From: Aaosphaeria pasadenensis
Taxonomy: Eukaryota > Ascomycota > Dothideomycetes > Pleosporales
Reading direction: 5' to 3'
Length of the DNA: 64,000 nt
NCBI GenBank assembly: GCA_022813625.1
Contig: JAKLMB010000012.1
Location: 310,001 to 374,000, forward strand
In this document: positions 11,769 to 23,531 of the stretch, one piece after another
Layout: every line of letters starts with the position of its first letter
Position numbering within the stretch: position 1 is the first letter of the stretch
Notes under the pieces: generated by a model
Seen by the model: only the letters and a program-made list of their open reading frames with translations
The model's database searches: none
What the model was told of the DNA's origin: nothing
Translations under genes and position numbers: made by a program

Positions 11769-13144
11769 ATGGCAGATCCATTCACCGAAGCAGACGCGGA
11801 GTGGTCCGACGAGGAGGCGTTGATCCCAAAGGGCCGCCGCAGGTCGCAATACATGCCTCAAGCGCTGAAGATCACAAAAGTTGTATCGCCGCAACCTTTG
11901 CGACCGACAGCATGGAGAGACCAGTCGTCGGATTCGAGCAACGAGAGCCCCCTGAGAGACTTTGGCCTCTCCCCTGTCCCGTCACCACTCATACCTCCCA
12001 AATCCCCCTCGCGGCCAGAGATCCAACCGGGCAGCCACAGCCATGAGAATCTCGTCCAGCGATTCTACCAAGTCACCAAGGAGCGCGACGCGCTGCGGAA
12101 AGAGCTGCAGCGGAAGAGCGTGGGAACCAACAGCCTCCCAGGGAGGGAGTCCGTGGTATACAAGTCGGAGGAGAAGACCTTGATAGAAGACCTACACAAC
12201 CTGCGGTACTCCATTAGGGAATGGAGTGAAGAGTATTTCAGCGGACCCCTTACGTCACGAAGTAAACGACCACACTTGCACTCAGGAAAGGACATGTTTG
12301 GAAATCTTTCGGACAACTATTCGCTTTACCTGAAGCACCAGCGGGACCGGCCACTGCTGATCCAAGCATACGTCTGGAACCGATTACAGCGGAAGGTTTT
12401 CAATACGTTAGACAAGGGCTGTGGCTACGTATGGGCGGGCAGGCTAGGCGACAGAAAGATGCGGTCTCTCAACGACACATTACGGCAGGGTATGTATTAA
12501 TGATCCATTTATATAACCTCATGAACGGAAACTGACTCTCACTAGCCGTAACCAACGAAGAGCAAGCCGCAGAATACCACAAATGGCGAGCCATGACCGT
12601 CAACCTCCTCGTCCCGCAGGTCGAAGACAAAGAGAATGGCGGAACGAAACTACGACCCACCTTTGACGCCTCACCCATCCTCAAACGAATAAAACGATTC
12701 TGCAGCCGCCTGCGCAGCAAACTGCGACCCTGGTCCACGCAGAGCCTACGACTAGGCAAGGACCGTCTATACAGCATCGTGTCCGCAGCCGTCGCCCTCG
12801 ACCTGAAGATGAAGAGGCAGCGCGCAGATTACCGCTTCGTGACGTTCACGGGCGGCAAGCCGGACCAATTGTACGGCTACTCGTACTACGACTCGGAGAT
12901 GGAGGACATCGAGGAAGATATCAATAAGGCGCGACGCGTCGAGCTGTCCGTCGCACCGGCGCTGGAGAGATGCGGCAACGCGAACGGCCACATCTTCGAG
13001 AACTCCTTCATCCTCGTCAAGGCGGACGTGAGCTGTAGACGGCTCGAGAAGAAGCGTCCGCCATCAGCCTCGAAGAAGCAGGCTAATAGTGGCACGAAAT
13101 CAGGCGTACGCTCTGTGATGAACATGTGGGATAAGTACGCATGA
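11769..13144 (+). CDS. unrecognised conserved-looking protein, 439 aa
   Basis: I do not recognise a named family. Exons 11769-12489 and 12546-13144 give 1320 nt in frame. The start was chosen at MADPFTEADAEWSDEEAL because everything upstream is low-complexity leader. The N-terminal ~110 residues are Ser/Pro-rich and disordered. A short coiled coil follows (around 'QRFYQVTKERDALRKELQRK'). The rest is an ordered, charged region with a block around 'GCGYVWAGRLGD'; after the intron come 'YHKWRAMTVNLL' and a basic C-terminus. There is no signal peptide or membrane span. The compact ordered region suggests a real conserved protein, perhaps a scaffold or nuclear factor, but no function can be given. 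Confidence 0.82.
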
Positions 13145-14189
13145 AGCGGAAACGAGAACACAAAGTACAAAAAGGAAATTCTTGCACATATGAAAAAAAA
13201 GGAAAGTGAGAGAGATGATCTGTATTATATTTTCACGAAATTATGACCACACAACCAAGGCATATTGATTCGCCTACACCCTACTCTTCCAGATCATGCA
13301 ACAAAAAAAACATGCCGATGTTTGCAGTGTATTATAGATAGTTTAGCAGCAGCGCGCGAGCGACACGCATTTGTACGATACGATGTATTACCAGCCCCAC
13401 TGATTGGGAGGACAGGGAGTCGGGAAAGGACTCAGGGCGTTTTGATGATAATTAGTTGGAATTCTATTGTATTTCCAGGTCTTCTCCGGCGGAGAATAGG
13501 ACCGTTCAACATCGAGAGAGAGATGACTTTCTACATGCATTTTGCTGACCACTACATTGATCGAGATGTCAACAGAAGCTCGAAAGAAACGACGCAGATC
13601 CTCTAATGCCCTCGGTGAAACAATCCATTTGATGATACGTTTCCATCTTCCACAATCCCTTCATTCCCTCCAATTCAGTCCCTAGCGACGAAAGGCGAAT
13701 ATATCTCCAGCACTCCGAAACAGGAAATCCGCCAAGCCGAATGGAGACCCTACCCCTACCCCCCACCCACCTATCGCCCGTAATTATCGAAGCTACAACA
13801 TCAAGCTCTCACCTCTACTACATACTACCACCTCACTGCACTAAACGACAACACCTCCTCGCCGCCACACCAGGACTCACTCACCACAACTGAATATACC
13901 ACTACGAGGAAGCGTACTAGTTCAATCCTCAGGAAGAGATATCTACACGACCGCGGCAATCCCTCGAACCCCACACACAGAAGGAAACAAACGACACAAC
14001 ACCATTGACAGACGACACCACGAACCCACGAATACCTACCTATACGCTCACGATCCCACTCCCACCTCCCAGCGGCCAATTCCTCTCTCTCCCCCCTCAC
14101 TCACCAGGCTTTCCTCCCCCTCGAAAGAAACACCCCAACAACCGACCCTCAACCACTCGCCAAACGCAAGAAGAAGCGTATACACAACG
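13145..14189. other. intergenic: 3' flank and C-rich promoter of TRS33
   Basis: Positions 13650-14189 are strongly pyrimidine-rich on the plus strand (CCACCT/CCCTC runs), as is common in fungal promoters. Long frames on the opposite strand follow from this composition. I see no gene. Confidence 0.5.
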
Positions 14190-15153
14190 ATGACATCCCA
14201 CCCCCCAACCACCACCCCCCACCCTCCCTCCGGAACCCCCTCCGACCCATCAAACTCCACATACCACGACCCGACCTCCACCCTCGTCAACGCCTCAACC
14301 CTCGACTTCCTCCTCATCGAGCTCGTCCCCCTCGCCTACCGCATAACCGAAGACCTCGCCCGGCGCGAGGAGCACTGGCTCATGTCCTCCCCTCCTTCCT
14401 CCGGCCCCACAGGCGCAGGGGGGAAGAAAGTCAGAGACTCAGGCGACTCGGCGAGCAGCGCGGTTGGGACGACAGGCGCAGGAGGAGCGAAGGACACGGC
14501 GACTGCGACGGTGGTGGTGGACGAGGAGGAGGCGCGCGAGGCGGTGTTTCACCGCCTCGAGACGCTGGGGTATCGTGTTGGGTTGGGCGTTGTGGAACGG
14601 TATGTATCTCCTATATCCCCATTCATTCCCTTATAAACCCCCCTTCCCCAAAATCCAAAACATTCAAAAACGTACAAAGGAAAGTAGAAAGTGAGTGAAT
14701 ACTGACGGGTATGAAAATAGGTTCTCCCGCGCAACACCACGTCCCACAACCCCCCTCGACGTGATAAAATTCCTCTGCAAAGACCTCTGGCAACTCCTCT
14801 TCCGCAAGCAAATCGACAACCTCAAGACCAACCACAGGGGTATCTACGTGCTCACCGACAACACCTTCAAACCCCTCTCCCGCGTCTCCTTCGACACGAA
14901 GAAGTATCCGCCTGGTACTGTTACCTCTCCCACCCCACCGACTACCACATCTACATCTGGAGGGGGGCTGCAGGGGGATGTAGTGCTGAATGATGCGAAC
15001 GGCCTCGCGAGAGCGCAGCCGTTTTTGTATTTTCCGGCGGGGGTTATAAGGGGGTGTCTGGCGGGGTTGGGGATACAGGCTACGGTTACGGCGGAGGCGA
15101 CGACATTGCCGATGGCGACGTTTCAGATTAGGACTGTTGGTGCGAAGGCGTGA
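14190..15153 (+). CDS. TRS33: TRAPP complex subunit Trs33/TRAPPC6, 280 aa
   Basis: Small subunit of the TRAPP tethering complex, a Rab GEF acting in ER-Golgi and intra-Golgi transport. Exons 14190-14599 and 14721-15153 give 843 nt in frame. Helix 1 is recognisable in 'TLDFLLIELVPLAYRI'. The conserved 'ETLGYRVGLGVVERFSRATP' and 'VIKFLCKDLWQLLFRKQIDN' lead into 'NHRGIYVLTDN'. The C-terminal strand region contains 'FPAGVIRGCLAGLGI', the usual Trs33/Bet3-fold end. The protein is longer than the core family because of disordered insertions: a Gly/Ala/Ser-rich and Glu-rich one between residues ~65 and 115, and a Pro/Thr/Ser/Gly-rich one (~230). The gene converges on malate dehydrogenase. Confidence 0.9.
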
Positions 15154-15861
15154 GTGTCGTTACAGAGGGAGAGAGGATGGGGGAGGGGGGGGTGTGATTT
15201 AGCGGCATGGGAACGGCGTTTTTATTTTCTTGCGTTTTTTGGTTTTTGGTTTTATAGATGGTGAGGGTGGGGAAGAGGTAGTGGCATTGAAGATTCGCGA
15301 TCAGCACATAGCTTTTTGATTGGGTTAGGTGGGAAGAAGACATAGATATGTACAGCAGTCACTGCTTGACGGTGGTGGATCATAGCATTATGCGAGGAAT
15401 CTCTCTCATATCATTTGTTTTTTTTATTTCGCATAAAGGGTGGTGGTTCTACTACTAATCTACTACTTATGTGTTTCCCTCTTTCTCATGCTTTTCCTTT
15501 TTCTTTTTCCAGTCCCCTTGTCGAACCTGACTACTTTGGATTTAGGTAGGGAGAGGCGAGAGAGGTTCCCGCTTACCCCGTTCGTTTATCCATTTCGTCT
15601 GCTCCACGGGATGGGTTGGAAAAGAAAAGGGAGGAAGGAAGGAGAGGAGGGGAGGTGTAGGTAGTTGGTTATCCCACCCGCTTAGTGGTCATGTCTCATT
15701 CGCTTATATGGCGTCACTCGTGAAAGTACATCATAGCCTAACTGGCGTCGGTGTATAAGCATTCTCTCGTCGACACAGCAAAAATACCGGGCCATGGTAT
15801 AGGAGAAGGGAGGGGGAGGGGGAGGGAGTGGCTGGCAAGACCGTGTATGGGTGGGTGAAAC
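15154..15861. other. convergent intergenic region between TRS33 and malate dehydrogenase
   Basis: Both flanking genes end here, so the stretch holds two 3' UTRs. T-rich tracts near 15210-15250 and 15420-15500 and a GGGAGG run near 15805-15830 are the only notable features. Confidence 0.5.
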
Positions 15862-17202
15862 TCACTTCTGAGGCGGGTTCTTGACAAAGTCAATGCCCTT
15901 CTGGACGTTGCCCTGGAGGTCCTTGTAGGCGACCTCCAGCAGCTTCTTCTCCTGCTCGTTGGCCTTGCTGACGACGTCGATGGCCTTCTCGGCTCCGTTG
16001 GCCTGCGGACTGTTAGCTTTTATACAAATATTAGAGGACAGTCTCAACGTACGCCAAGCTCGATGGGGACGGAGAAGAAGTCGACACCAGTGGCCTTAGC
16101 AATGGCATCACCGCCGGCAACACCGGGGAGGTAGACGAAGCTGGGCTCGACGATGCCCTTCTCGCCCTTGACGGCCTTGATGACCTTCTCGGCGAAGCTT
16201 TTCAAGTCAGTGACACGAAATCATTCATAAATAGCACCCAGAGACTCACCGGAAACCGGCGTAGGCCATGGAGAGAGTGGCAGAGCCTGCTCCGTCCTTG
16301 GCCTTGACGACCTCGTCACCGCCGAATTGGACGCCTGTATAATTGTCAATTGAAGCCCAAACACGCAATTGCGCTAATGCTTACGGTTCACGAGAGCATC
16401 GAGCTTCTCGGCGGGGATGCTGACGGAGGGCTGGGCCTGGCTGAAGAGGGGAACGATGGTAGCACCGGAGTGGCCGCCGATGACGGGGATGTTGAGGTTC
16501 TGGGGGTTCTTCTCGCCAGTGATGCCGGCGACGAAGGTCTCGGCACGGACGACGTCGAGGGTGGTGACGCCGAAGAGCCTCTTGGGGTCGAAGACGCCGG
16601 CGTTCTTGAGAACCTCGGCGGCGATGGGGACGGTCGAGTTGACGGGGTTGGAGATGACGAGGATGTAGGCCTTGGGGGCGTACTGTGCGATGCCCTCGAT
16701 GAGGCCCTTGACGATGCCGGCGTTGATCTTGAAGAGATCGTCACGGGTCATGCCGGGCTTGCCTGCGAAGGGACCTCGTCGTCAGCGATTGTCTAGTCTC
16801 TCGGGTCGGGAAACACTTACGGGGAATTCCAGCGGGGATGACGACGATGTCGGCGCCGGTCAAGGCCTGCTTGAGTCCGTCATCCTTGGGGAGGAAGCCA
16901 GTGACGGTCTATCCACGGTCAGTCCGTCATCATTTCATTGTTGTGTACTTGTTGTACGGGACATTGGGAGCCGTACGGCAGGAGAGGAGATGTGAGAGAG
17001 GTCAGCAGCGACACCGGGGGTGTTGACGACATCGTAGAGAGCGAGCTCGTCAACGAGGGGGCTGGCCTTGAGGAGGAGGGACAATGGCTGTTTGGTTATC
17101 AGTTAGCAACGGTCAATGGGATCTGGTGATGATGGTGATGATTGACGGCAAACATACCTGACCAATGCCTCCGGAGGCACCTGCAACGACGGCTTTGACC
17201 AT
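15862..17202 (-). CDS. cytosolic-type malate dehydrogenase, 330 aa, seven exons
   Basis: Interconverts malate and oxaloacetate with NAD(H). Exons from the 5' end are 17202-17158, 17087-16977, 16908-16821, 16762-16385, 16334-16250, 16197-16053 and 16002-15862 (993 nt, in frame). The start [15 protein letters not shown] carries the Rossmann glycine motif with no presequence, so this is the cytosolic/peroxisomal form and not the mitochondrial one. '[12 protein letters not shown]' holds the substrate-binding Arg, '[13 protein letters not shown]' the conserved Asn, and '[10 protein letters not shown]' the catalytic His. I see no C-terminal SKL-type peroxisomal signal (the end is 'NPPQK'). One acceptor (intron 16198-16249) is AAAAG. 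The coding sequence is GC-rich with strong codon bias, as expected for a highly expressed enzyme. Confidence 0.96.
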
Positions 17203-19057
17203 TTTGTTGAGGTGGTGTGTTTAGTAGGAAGGGTTAGGTGAGAGAGGAGGGGGAATTGAAGTGGAAGATGGTAGTAGGTAGCTGTGAGTGAGGTAGAGAA
17301 ACAAACCACCGGAGAGCCTGTCTGTTGGATTGAAAGTACGAAGGGGGGAGAGGGAATATATAAGAGAAGGTGGGAGAAAGGTGAGAGTAAGTTTTGCGTG
17401 ATGGCGTGGGATAACCTTAATCCTCTACTGGGTGACTACTGAGAGGGGAGGGATGGGAGCTTGGGGGAGAGACCACGAGACTCCATCCGTTTCGTTGGCT
17501 GCCACTTGGTTGGTTGGTTGAACCATCTTGGGGGGGACAAGTGGGGGGAGGAGACAGTCGCCGTTCCGAGGAGGGGAGAACCCTAATGGCGGGGTACGAG
17601 ACTGAGTACTGAGCATGTACCCTCTTACACGAATAACGTATGGAAATACATAGGGTAAGCTACAAGGAGGGTACAATAGGTATCTTTTCCCACAGTCCCG
17701 ACTCCCCGTAAGGCAAGGGAGCGCGGTGGGCGGTGGGCGGGTCCCTTTTTCTCATTCAGGCACAAGGCACATCCAAAACCATTTGTGAACATCCAAACTC
17801 CACTAAAGTTTCAAAACTCCCATACAAAAGCATCAAACACAATTCGCTCTAACCTATCCCCATCCAAGGTGATTGACTCCACACAAGCTCCCCATAGCTT
17901 ACAAGAGAGTATAGTATAGTATGTATGTACCTAGGCTTGGATGACGTGCATTCCGATAGGCCTCGGTGCGGACGAAGCTACAGTAACCCATGTCCTGAGA
18001 CGGGAAGGATCGGGCTGTTTCTTCTATGCTCTCTCTTATATGTATCGGGTTTGAGCCCTTTCCCAACACAGCGTTCCGATTCTTCTTCGGAAATCCTTAT
18101 GGCGTATGGTAGAGACTTGTGGCAATCTTCTGTGGTGGTTAGTCTTGTAGTGTCGTCTGTTGCTTCTTCACATGTCTACTCAAGTACCTGTCCAAGAGGT
18201 ATCTAGTAAAGACGTGATTCGGTTACTTTCGGTGGCAGTCACAGCATCATACACGTACGAGTAGGATATTCAATGTCCACTCTTCTCATCACATGCAATT
18301 GCCTCACTCTCGAGATACCCGAAATCACTGTCAGGTGTAAATAAAACCCTTTTCCTTGTACGACAATTGACGGCCGCGATCCAAGATTATGTCCGACTCA
18401 ACCACAACATTGATTGCCTTACCGGCCGAGCCTCTTCTGCCCGATCCCCTCGGCATCAACCTCCGGGAAATGGATTGCGCGTGCACTTATTAGTCCTTAC
18501 ATACTATACTACTGCTGCTGTTCCTTCAGACTCTTGGGTTGTGATGTTATTTTCGTATGGGGATTTGTTTCTCTAGGTCGTATGTATGTACGCCAGCCCA
18601 TCCATCCATCCATGACCTGCATCCGCGGCCGAGCCATAAACCAAACAAGAAAGTAAAAGATCCGAGAAGAGGGAGAAAAGAAGATGATGATGATGAAAAG
18701 AAGAGAGAAAAGAACACCCAAACCCATTATTGCAATTGCTAGCTCCATGAACACCTTTTCCCACGATACATACATACAGTTGCGCATGTTCCCGAGGTTA
18801 GAAGAAGAGAAGGAAAAACAACTCATTCCACCCGACGTATCCAATCCTGATTTTGCTGTGAATAACATTTGGGTATGATAGTGGTAGTGTAGGTAGGGGT
18901 TGGGCTCCCCGATAAATGTGCATCATTCAATCGTCCTCGACCGGCTGGAAGGTCGTTACCAGCCATGGGGAGCACTACGCTCGAAACCGCCATTGGCGAC
19001 CCGCGTTAACCGTCTACTCATAACAAGCAATACGTCGAATAGGTCTCAATGAAAATA
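17203..19057. other. intergenic: MDH promoter and HAP5 3' flank
   Basis: No gene seen. TACCTAGG occurs near 17927. A (CCAT)n microsatellite lies at about 18599-18612, and an AAGATGATGATGATG tract near 18680. The long stretch can hold MDH regulatory sites, but none is assignable. Confidence 0.5.
17355..17363 (-). promoter_or_regulatory. TATA-like box of malate dehydrogenase
   Basis: The minus strand reads TTATATATT about 155 bp upstream of the MDH ATG, followed by a CT-rich leader (the GA-rich plus strand at 17205-17350). This is a plausible core promoter of a highly expressed gene. Confidence 0.45.
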
Positions 19058-20254
19058 CTAAGGTCCAAAGTCCTCACGTTCCCCTTCAGCATCCGCATCA
19101 CCCTCGGGGTCGTGCTGCCGATAGCCTTGGTTGGGGTCGCTCGCAGGGTCGGGTCCACGTTGGCCGACCGGGTACATCTGCTACTTTCGCAATTAGCACT
19201 TCATACATGGACACGAGGGAAATGAGCTCTTACAGGCTGCTGTGCCATTGGGTAGGCGTTGTAGACTGACGGGTCAAACATCGGTTGCTGCTGGTAGGCA
19301 TTGGGATCGCTGGGGACGGGATACATGTTGGGCTGGCGGAATTCATCCTGCTGTGGGATGTGTTGTGCCATCCCGTAGTCAGGCGGCGGCGCCATCTGGT
19401 GCTGTGCGTGCACTCCACCCTGAGGCAATGCGCCCGGAGGTACGGCAGCGGAGGACTGGACGGCGGTGCTGCCTCCGGCGCCACCCCTCTTGTGGGGATG
19501 AGCCTCTTCGCGCGGCACAATGTCAATCAAGAAATCAAACATGTCCGACTTGGAGAGTGCGGAGGCAATGTCAGACCGCTGTAGTGTTCTACGCTTGTTC
19601 TCCTCGGCGTGGATCCACGCCCGCATTGTCAGCTCCGTAATGAAAATATCGCAACCCTTGGCGAAGAGTATGGGAGCTTCGGCGGATATCATCTTGACCT
19701 CTGGGTCGGCCTTCATGACCTTCTTGATGCGCGCGAGGGGCAATTGGTGCAGCTTGTAGTCGTGTTCGTCGGTTTCGAGCTTCGTAACTTGCTGTTGCCA
19801 GTATGTGTTGAGAATGTCGCGGTAGTTGCCCGTGAGACCTTGATTGACCTGTAGCGGTTCAGCCCCGCGCCGTACGCCGTGTTCAATGGGTATCTTACAT
19901 TCTGCCACGAGCCAGTGAAGAGCTGCGGATCAGGCGCATGGCCTTGTGCGGCAATCTGGACCAAATTATCAGCATGGGACGATTGGGAGCGCGCATAGGG
20001 AAGCTCGGGGAAGCTTCAGATAGCTCCAGAAGAGCTACATACCGACGCCGATGCACCTGGAAGAAATACAGTCAGTTTGCGATTGCGGGAAGCTAGCTGG
20101 GGGAGCGACAGAGTCGCGTCGCATGAACAAACATACCATAGTGACCTCCGTTCTGCGCATCGTATACGGGATTTCCGTTCTGTCCGTCGTATCGGCGTGG
20201 CGCGGCCGGAGCCTGGCGCATCTTCTGGTTGTGGGCGAGGTTTGCTGGATCCAT
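19058..20254 (-). CDS. HAP5: CCAAT-binding factor subunit HAP5/NF-YC (HapE-like), 308 aa
   Basis: Histone-fold subunit of the heterotrimeric CCAAT-binding complex, which activates many promoters and in filamentous fungi also acts in redox and iron regulation. Exons are 20254-20137, 20056-20043, 19955-19899, 19848-19234 and 19180-19058 (927 nt, in frame). Exon 2 is a 14-nt microexon. '[12 protein letters not shown]' precedes the histone fold at residues ~100-180: '[20 protein letters not shown]', '[20 protein letters not shown]', and '[20 protein letters not shown]'. The C-terminal third is Gln/Pro-rich and ends in an acidic tail ('[14 protein letters not shown]'). Two CCAAT boxes lie upstream of its own start, so autoregulation is possible. 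The long 5' region may include untranslated exons. Confidence 0.95.
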
Positions 20255-20551
20255 AGCGGTACTTGTTGCTCAAAGGTTACGCGACGAGCAGGGGTGCAGC
20301 ACGTTTCAGATGAGGGTAAAATACCAGTAGGGAAGATACTGGCAGTGGATGGAAGCAGGAATAATGGGTGCGCACGACCCAATGGAGAGTGGGTGCAGCG
20401 GACGGGAGAGGGGAGGGTAAGTATGTAAGTAAGTATGTAGGTAGTTGAGGGAGTGTTTTGCGAGTTGAAGCTCAGTACACAGTATATGGTGGATGGAAGG
20501 ATGGATTGCGTCAAAGGAGCAGTCTGAGTGGTTGGATGGGTTGAATGGTGG

Positions 20552-20575
20552 ATTGGGTTGATGGCTGTGGATTGG
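20552..20575 (-). promoter_or_regulatory. two CCAAT boxes upstream of HAP5
   Basis: The minus strand carries CCAAT at 20556-20552 and at 20575-20571, 19 bp apart, about 300 bp upstream of the HAP5 ATG. Since HAP5 encodes a CCAAT-binding subunit, these may be autoregulatory sites. Binding is inferred, not shown. Confidence 0.4.
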
Positions 20576-20655
20576 TGGAGGATGGATGGAGAGTGATGAG
20601 TGGTTGGGGAGATGAAAAGGCGAATAATAACTAAGAAGGCCGAAGTCCGAGTTGG

Positions 20656-20687
20656 GAGTGGCAGAGTGGCAGAGTGGCAGAGTGGCA
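20656..20687 (+). repeat. tandem repeat, four copies of GAGTGGCA
   Basis: Four perfect head-to-tail copies of an 8-bp unit in the HAP5 upstream region. A second low-complexity stretch of CTTG and CTGG/TGGC repeats follows at about 20810-20875. Such short repeats may vary in length between strains. Confidence 0.8.
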
Positions 20688-22462
20688 GAACAGCGGCGGG
20701 GAAGAGCGAAGACTACCAGATGAGACGACGAGGACGGACGGGGGTGATGGCACTCAACAAGACTGAGAGTAGAGACGAGAGAGAGGGGACGGACGTCTCT
20801 ACTGTCTACTTGCTTGCTTGCTTGTTTTGCTGGCTGGCAGAATGGCTGGCTGGTTGGCTAGCTGGCTGGATGGCTAATTCTTCAAGTCAGACGGTGGTGC
20901 TCTGTTACAATTGCGACAACAGTACGACGTCTCCCTCATCCTTCTTCTATAGGAAATCCATACATACATGATGCTCCTACTCGTAGGGTTACAGGGCTTG
21001 TTTACCTGTTGACGATCAAAAGACGCGAGCGACTCAATAAAAGACGTCCGCCGTTCGTCGTTGGTCGCCGGTCGTGAATAATTCTCGCGATTTGCCAATC
21101 GGATGGGAGGATGCCCAAAACAAAGCGGACGAACCACGCGCCAGCAATCGATCTCCTTCTAGGTCAAGACAGGGACTGCGCACCAATGCCCTACGCGATA
21201 GGATGTTTCAATCAAACAAGTCAAGGTCGACCGTAAGGCTCAAGGCTCAAGCTTATATTCGTGCTTGTTGACCGATACGGAGGTGACCGGCTGTGAGGAG
21301 GTGGGTGGTAGATGGAGAAGTCGGGGTCAGATAGTTAGAGAATGGATGAATAGCAACGGTGAGTAAGGCAGGTTGGTTAAGTAGTATGTAGGGAAGACGA
21401 CAGCAACCGGCACAGGTCGCTGGAGCTGTGATGTACTCGTAGCAATTAGGAAGTCCATCCAGCTCGCTCGTCAACATCCCTGGGCGATCGTCACTCCGCC
21501 ATGCCCATCCGCGGGTGGTGGTTATATCCAATCCAGATAATGGCCTGCCTTGACCTTTGCATCTCTTCGTTGCACAAGCACACATCAACGTTACCAATTC
21601 TCACAGTAATCAACACTCACAATCACGTCCAAGTTATCTATAGATACCTGGTACCCTGCCTGTCACGCCTGGATACTAATGGAATGAGGGGGAGAGGGGT
21701 CCATGGACAGCACAGTTTGCATTCATGCCGGCTTCGTCACATCGTCCGCGTTTTAGAGCCTTCACAATTCGATCCGAGCGACGGCATCGGTCGGTGCCAC
21801 ATACCCAGATACCACCTGCCCTACCGTAGGTATGGAGTGCACCCCACTGATCCCAGTGCAATAATTCTCATCACGCACAATTTGTAAATGCGAAGAAAAC
21901 GCACCCAGAGAACGGCAGCACCGCACAACTTGGTGACATCCCGCCACACGCTTAGGCCGACAGCCCTGTGGGATGGAGCCTGATGGAGGTGTGATTGGAG
22001 TAGGAGTTGCATGATGCCGTGCCCTGATTGGTAGCCACGACTATATTCTCTCGTGGGCGTCGATGTGTTGTCCATTCTTTTTCTCGGGGTGTATCTTTAC
22101 ACCCATCCATCATATTGATTGATCATGATCATAATCATCGTCATCATCATCGTTCTGGTGGGAATGCAGCCTGTCATCTCATCACAACCTCGACCTTCGA
22201 ATAGATTGACCCGTGTGCGAGGAAAGTGAAGCTGTCCGTGTGATGATGGATGGTGATAGTACCTAGCAATACCTCGTAATTGCTCCCGTACAACGACAAC
22301 TACACAGTAGGCAGGTCGCACTGAGACAGACGGCACGTGGGGTCTTGGCAACACCATCTCCCTCCGGGACTAGCTCCATGTCCGTGCCTCACCTCTTCAA
22401 AAGTTTCGCCGCGAAATTTCCTTCGACCTTGTGCATCTCTGCCTGCCCTTGCCAACATCGAC

Positions 22463-23374
22463 ATGGTGCCAGCGCATCACCACGAGGACGACTCTGACGA
22501 GGAGCTCTCCGATGAGCAGATCCGGGAGCTCCTCGATCGAGCCGAAGCTGAACGCCACGAACGAGCACAGCTGGGCCTGACGCACCCTGCCGCTGCCTCT
22601 TCGACCTTCAAGCTCCCAAAGCTCGACTCTGGCCTCAAGGCAGAAAACCTCACGACCGATGGAACTGTTACCCGGCTAGACCAAGCGAAGCTGGTCGATG
22701 ACAGACATCGCGTCGCAGCCAACGGCATCAAAAAGATTGAGGATCCTCTGCAATTCAAGAAGGACAAGCTGGCGGTAAGCATTCACATTTTTCTTATACA
22801 TATACCACCCCGCCGGTGATGATAATATCCCAATTCCACTGACGCAGATTTTGACCCCGTTTTGGGTGTCGCCCTGCATCACTGATGGTTTAATACAATA
22901 GTTTCATAGTTACACTGAAGGCACAATTCCCTCTCGAACTCTTTTACGCATCTCTTCATGTCTTCAAGGATAAAGCTAATTCGAGAAAAGGCCAAGAAGT
23001 CCACAGCGGGTTCCAAATGGTTCAACCTACCTGCCACAGAGCTTACCCCCGAGTTCCGTCGAGATCTCCAGCTGCTGAAAATGCGCAACGTTCTCGACGC
23101 GAAGAGGTTCTACAAGAAGGACTCTACCCGGGGTGATGTCCCTGCTTTCTCGCAGGTCGGAACCATCATCGAGGGTCCTACCGAGTTCTTCAGCAGCCGC
23201 ATCAACAACAAGGACCGCAAGAAGACATTCGTCGAGGAGGTTCTTGCCCAGGAGGCCCAGAATGGTCGCTTCCAGAAGAAGTACAACGACATCCAGAAGA
23301 CGAAGGCGAGTGGAAAGAAGGCCTTCTACAAGGCTCTCAAAGCCAAACGCAAGGGACGTGTGGAGAAGCGTTGA
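22463..23374 (+). CDS. FCF2: rRNA-processing protein Fcf2 (TdIF2/DNTTIP2 C-domain family)
   Basis: Nucleolar factor of the small-subunit processome, needed for early 18S rRNA cleavages. Exon 1 is 22463-22774 (104 codons; acidic 'HHEDDSDEELSDEQIRELLD' start). Exon 2 ends at 23374 and begins at 22976 or 22991; both are in frame and both use an AAAG-type acceptor. Exon 2 holds the Fcf2 domain: 'STAGSKWFNLPATELTPEFR', 'DLQLLKMRNVLDAKRFYKKD' and a basic C-terminus ('KALKAKRKGRVEKR'). The intron, about 200-215 nt, is unusually long for this window; a hidden short exon cannot be excluded. The predicted protein is 232-236 residues. Its 3' end lies 157 bp from that of the convergent phosphorylase gene. 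Confidence 0.9.
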
Positions 23375-23531
23375 AGAGTGGCGTTGCAACAGCCTCATCA
23401 CTCCCTCCTTGCTCATCACAGGACTATCACCACCTTGCGCTCAGTGAATATGTGCATTTGTCTTTGTGTTCTATATACACATTGCATGCAGAGATTTTCC
23501 CCCAGGGCATAATGGACACACGGACCGCTGC

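Larger units (their letters stand above)
20255..22462. other. 2.2-kb divergent intergenic region between HAP5 and FCF2
   Basis: It holds both promoters. Besides the CCAAT boxes and tandem repeats it contains a CAT/ATC-rich stretch near 22120-22150 and TACCTAG at about 22259. No supported coding sequence: the open frames are short and without motifs. Confidence 0.5.

Noticed and set aside
10737..12500. A 587-codon open frame suggesting a longer N-terminus for the gene at 11769
   Set aside because: The first ~340 residues are His/Pro/Thr/Ser low-complexity from CA- and CT-rich DNA typical of a leader; protein-like sequence starts at MADPFTEADAEW.
14048..14317. An 89-codon Gly/Val/Glu-rich minus frame
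   Set aside because: Complement of the C-rich TRS33 leader and 5' coding region; low complexity without motifs.
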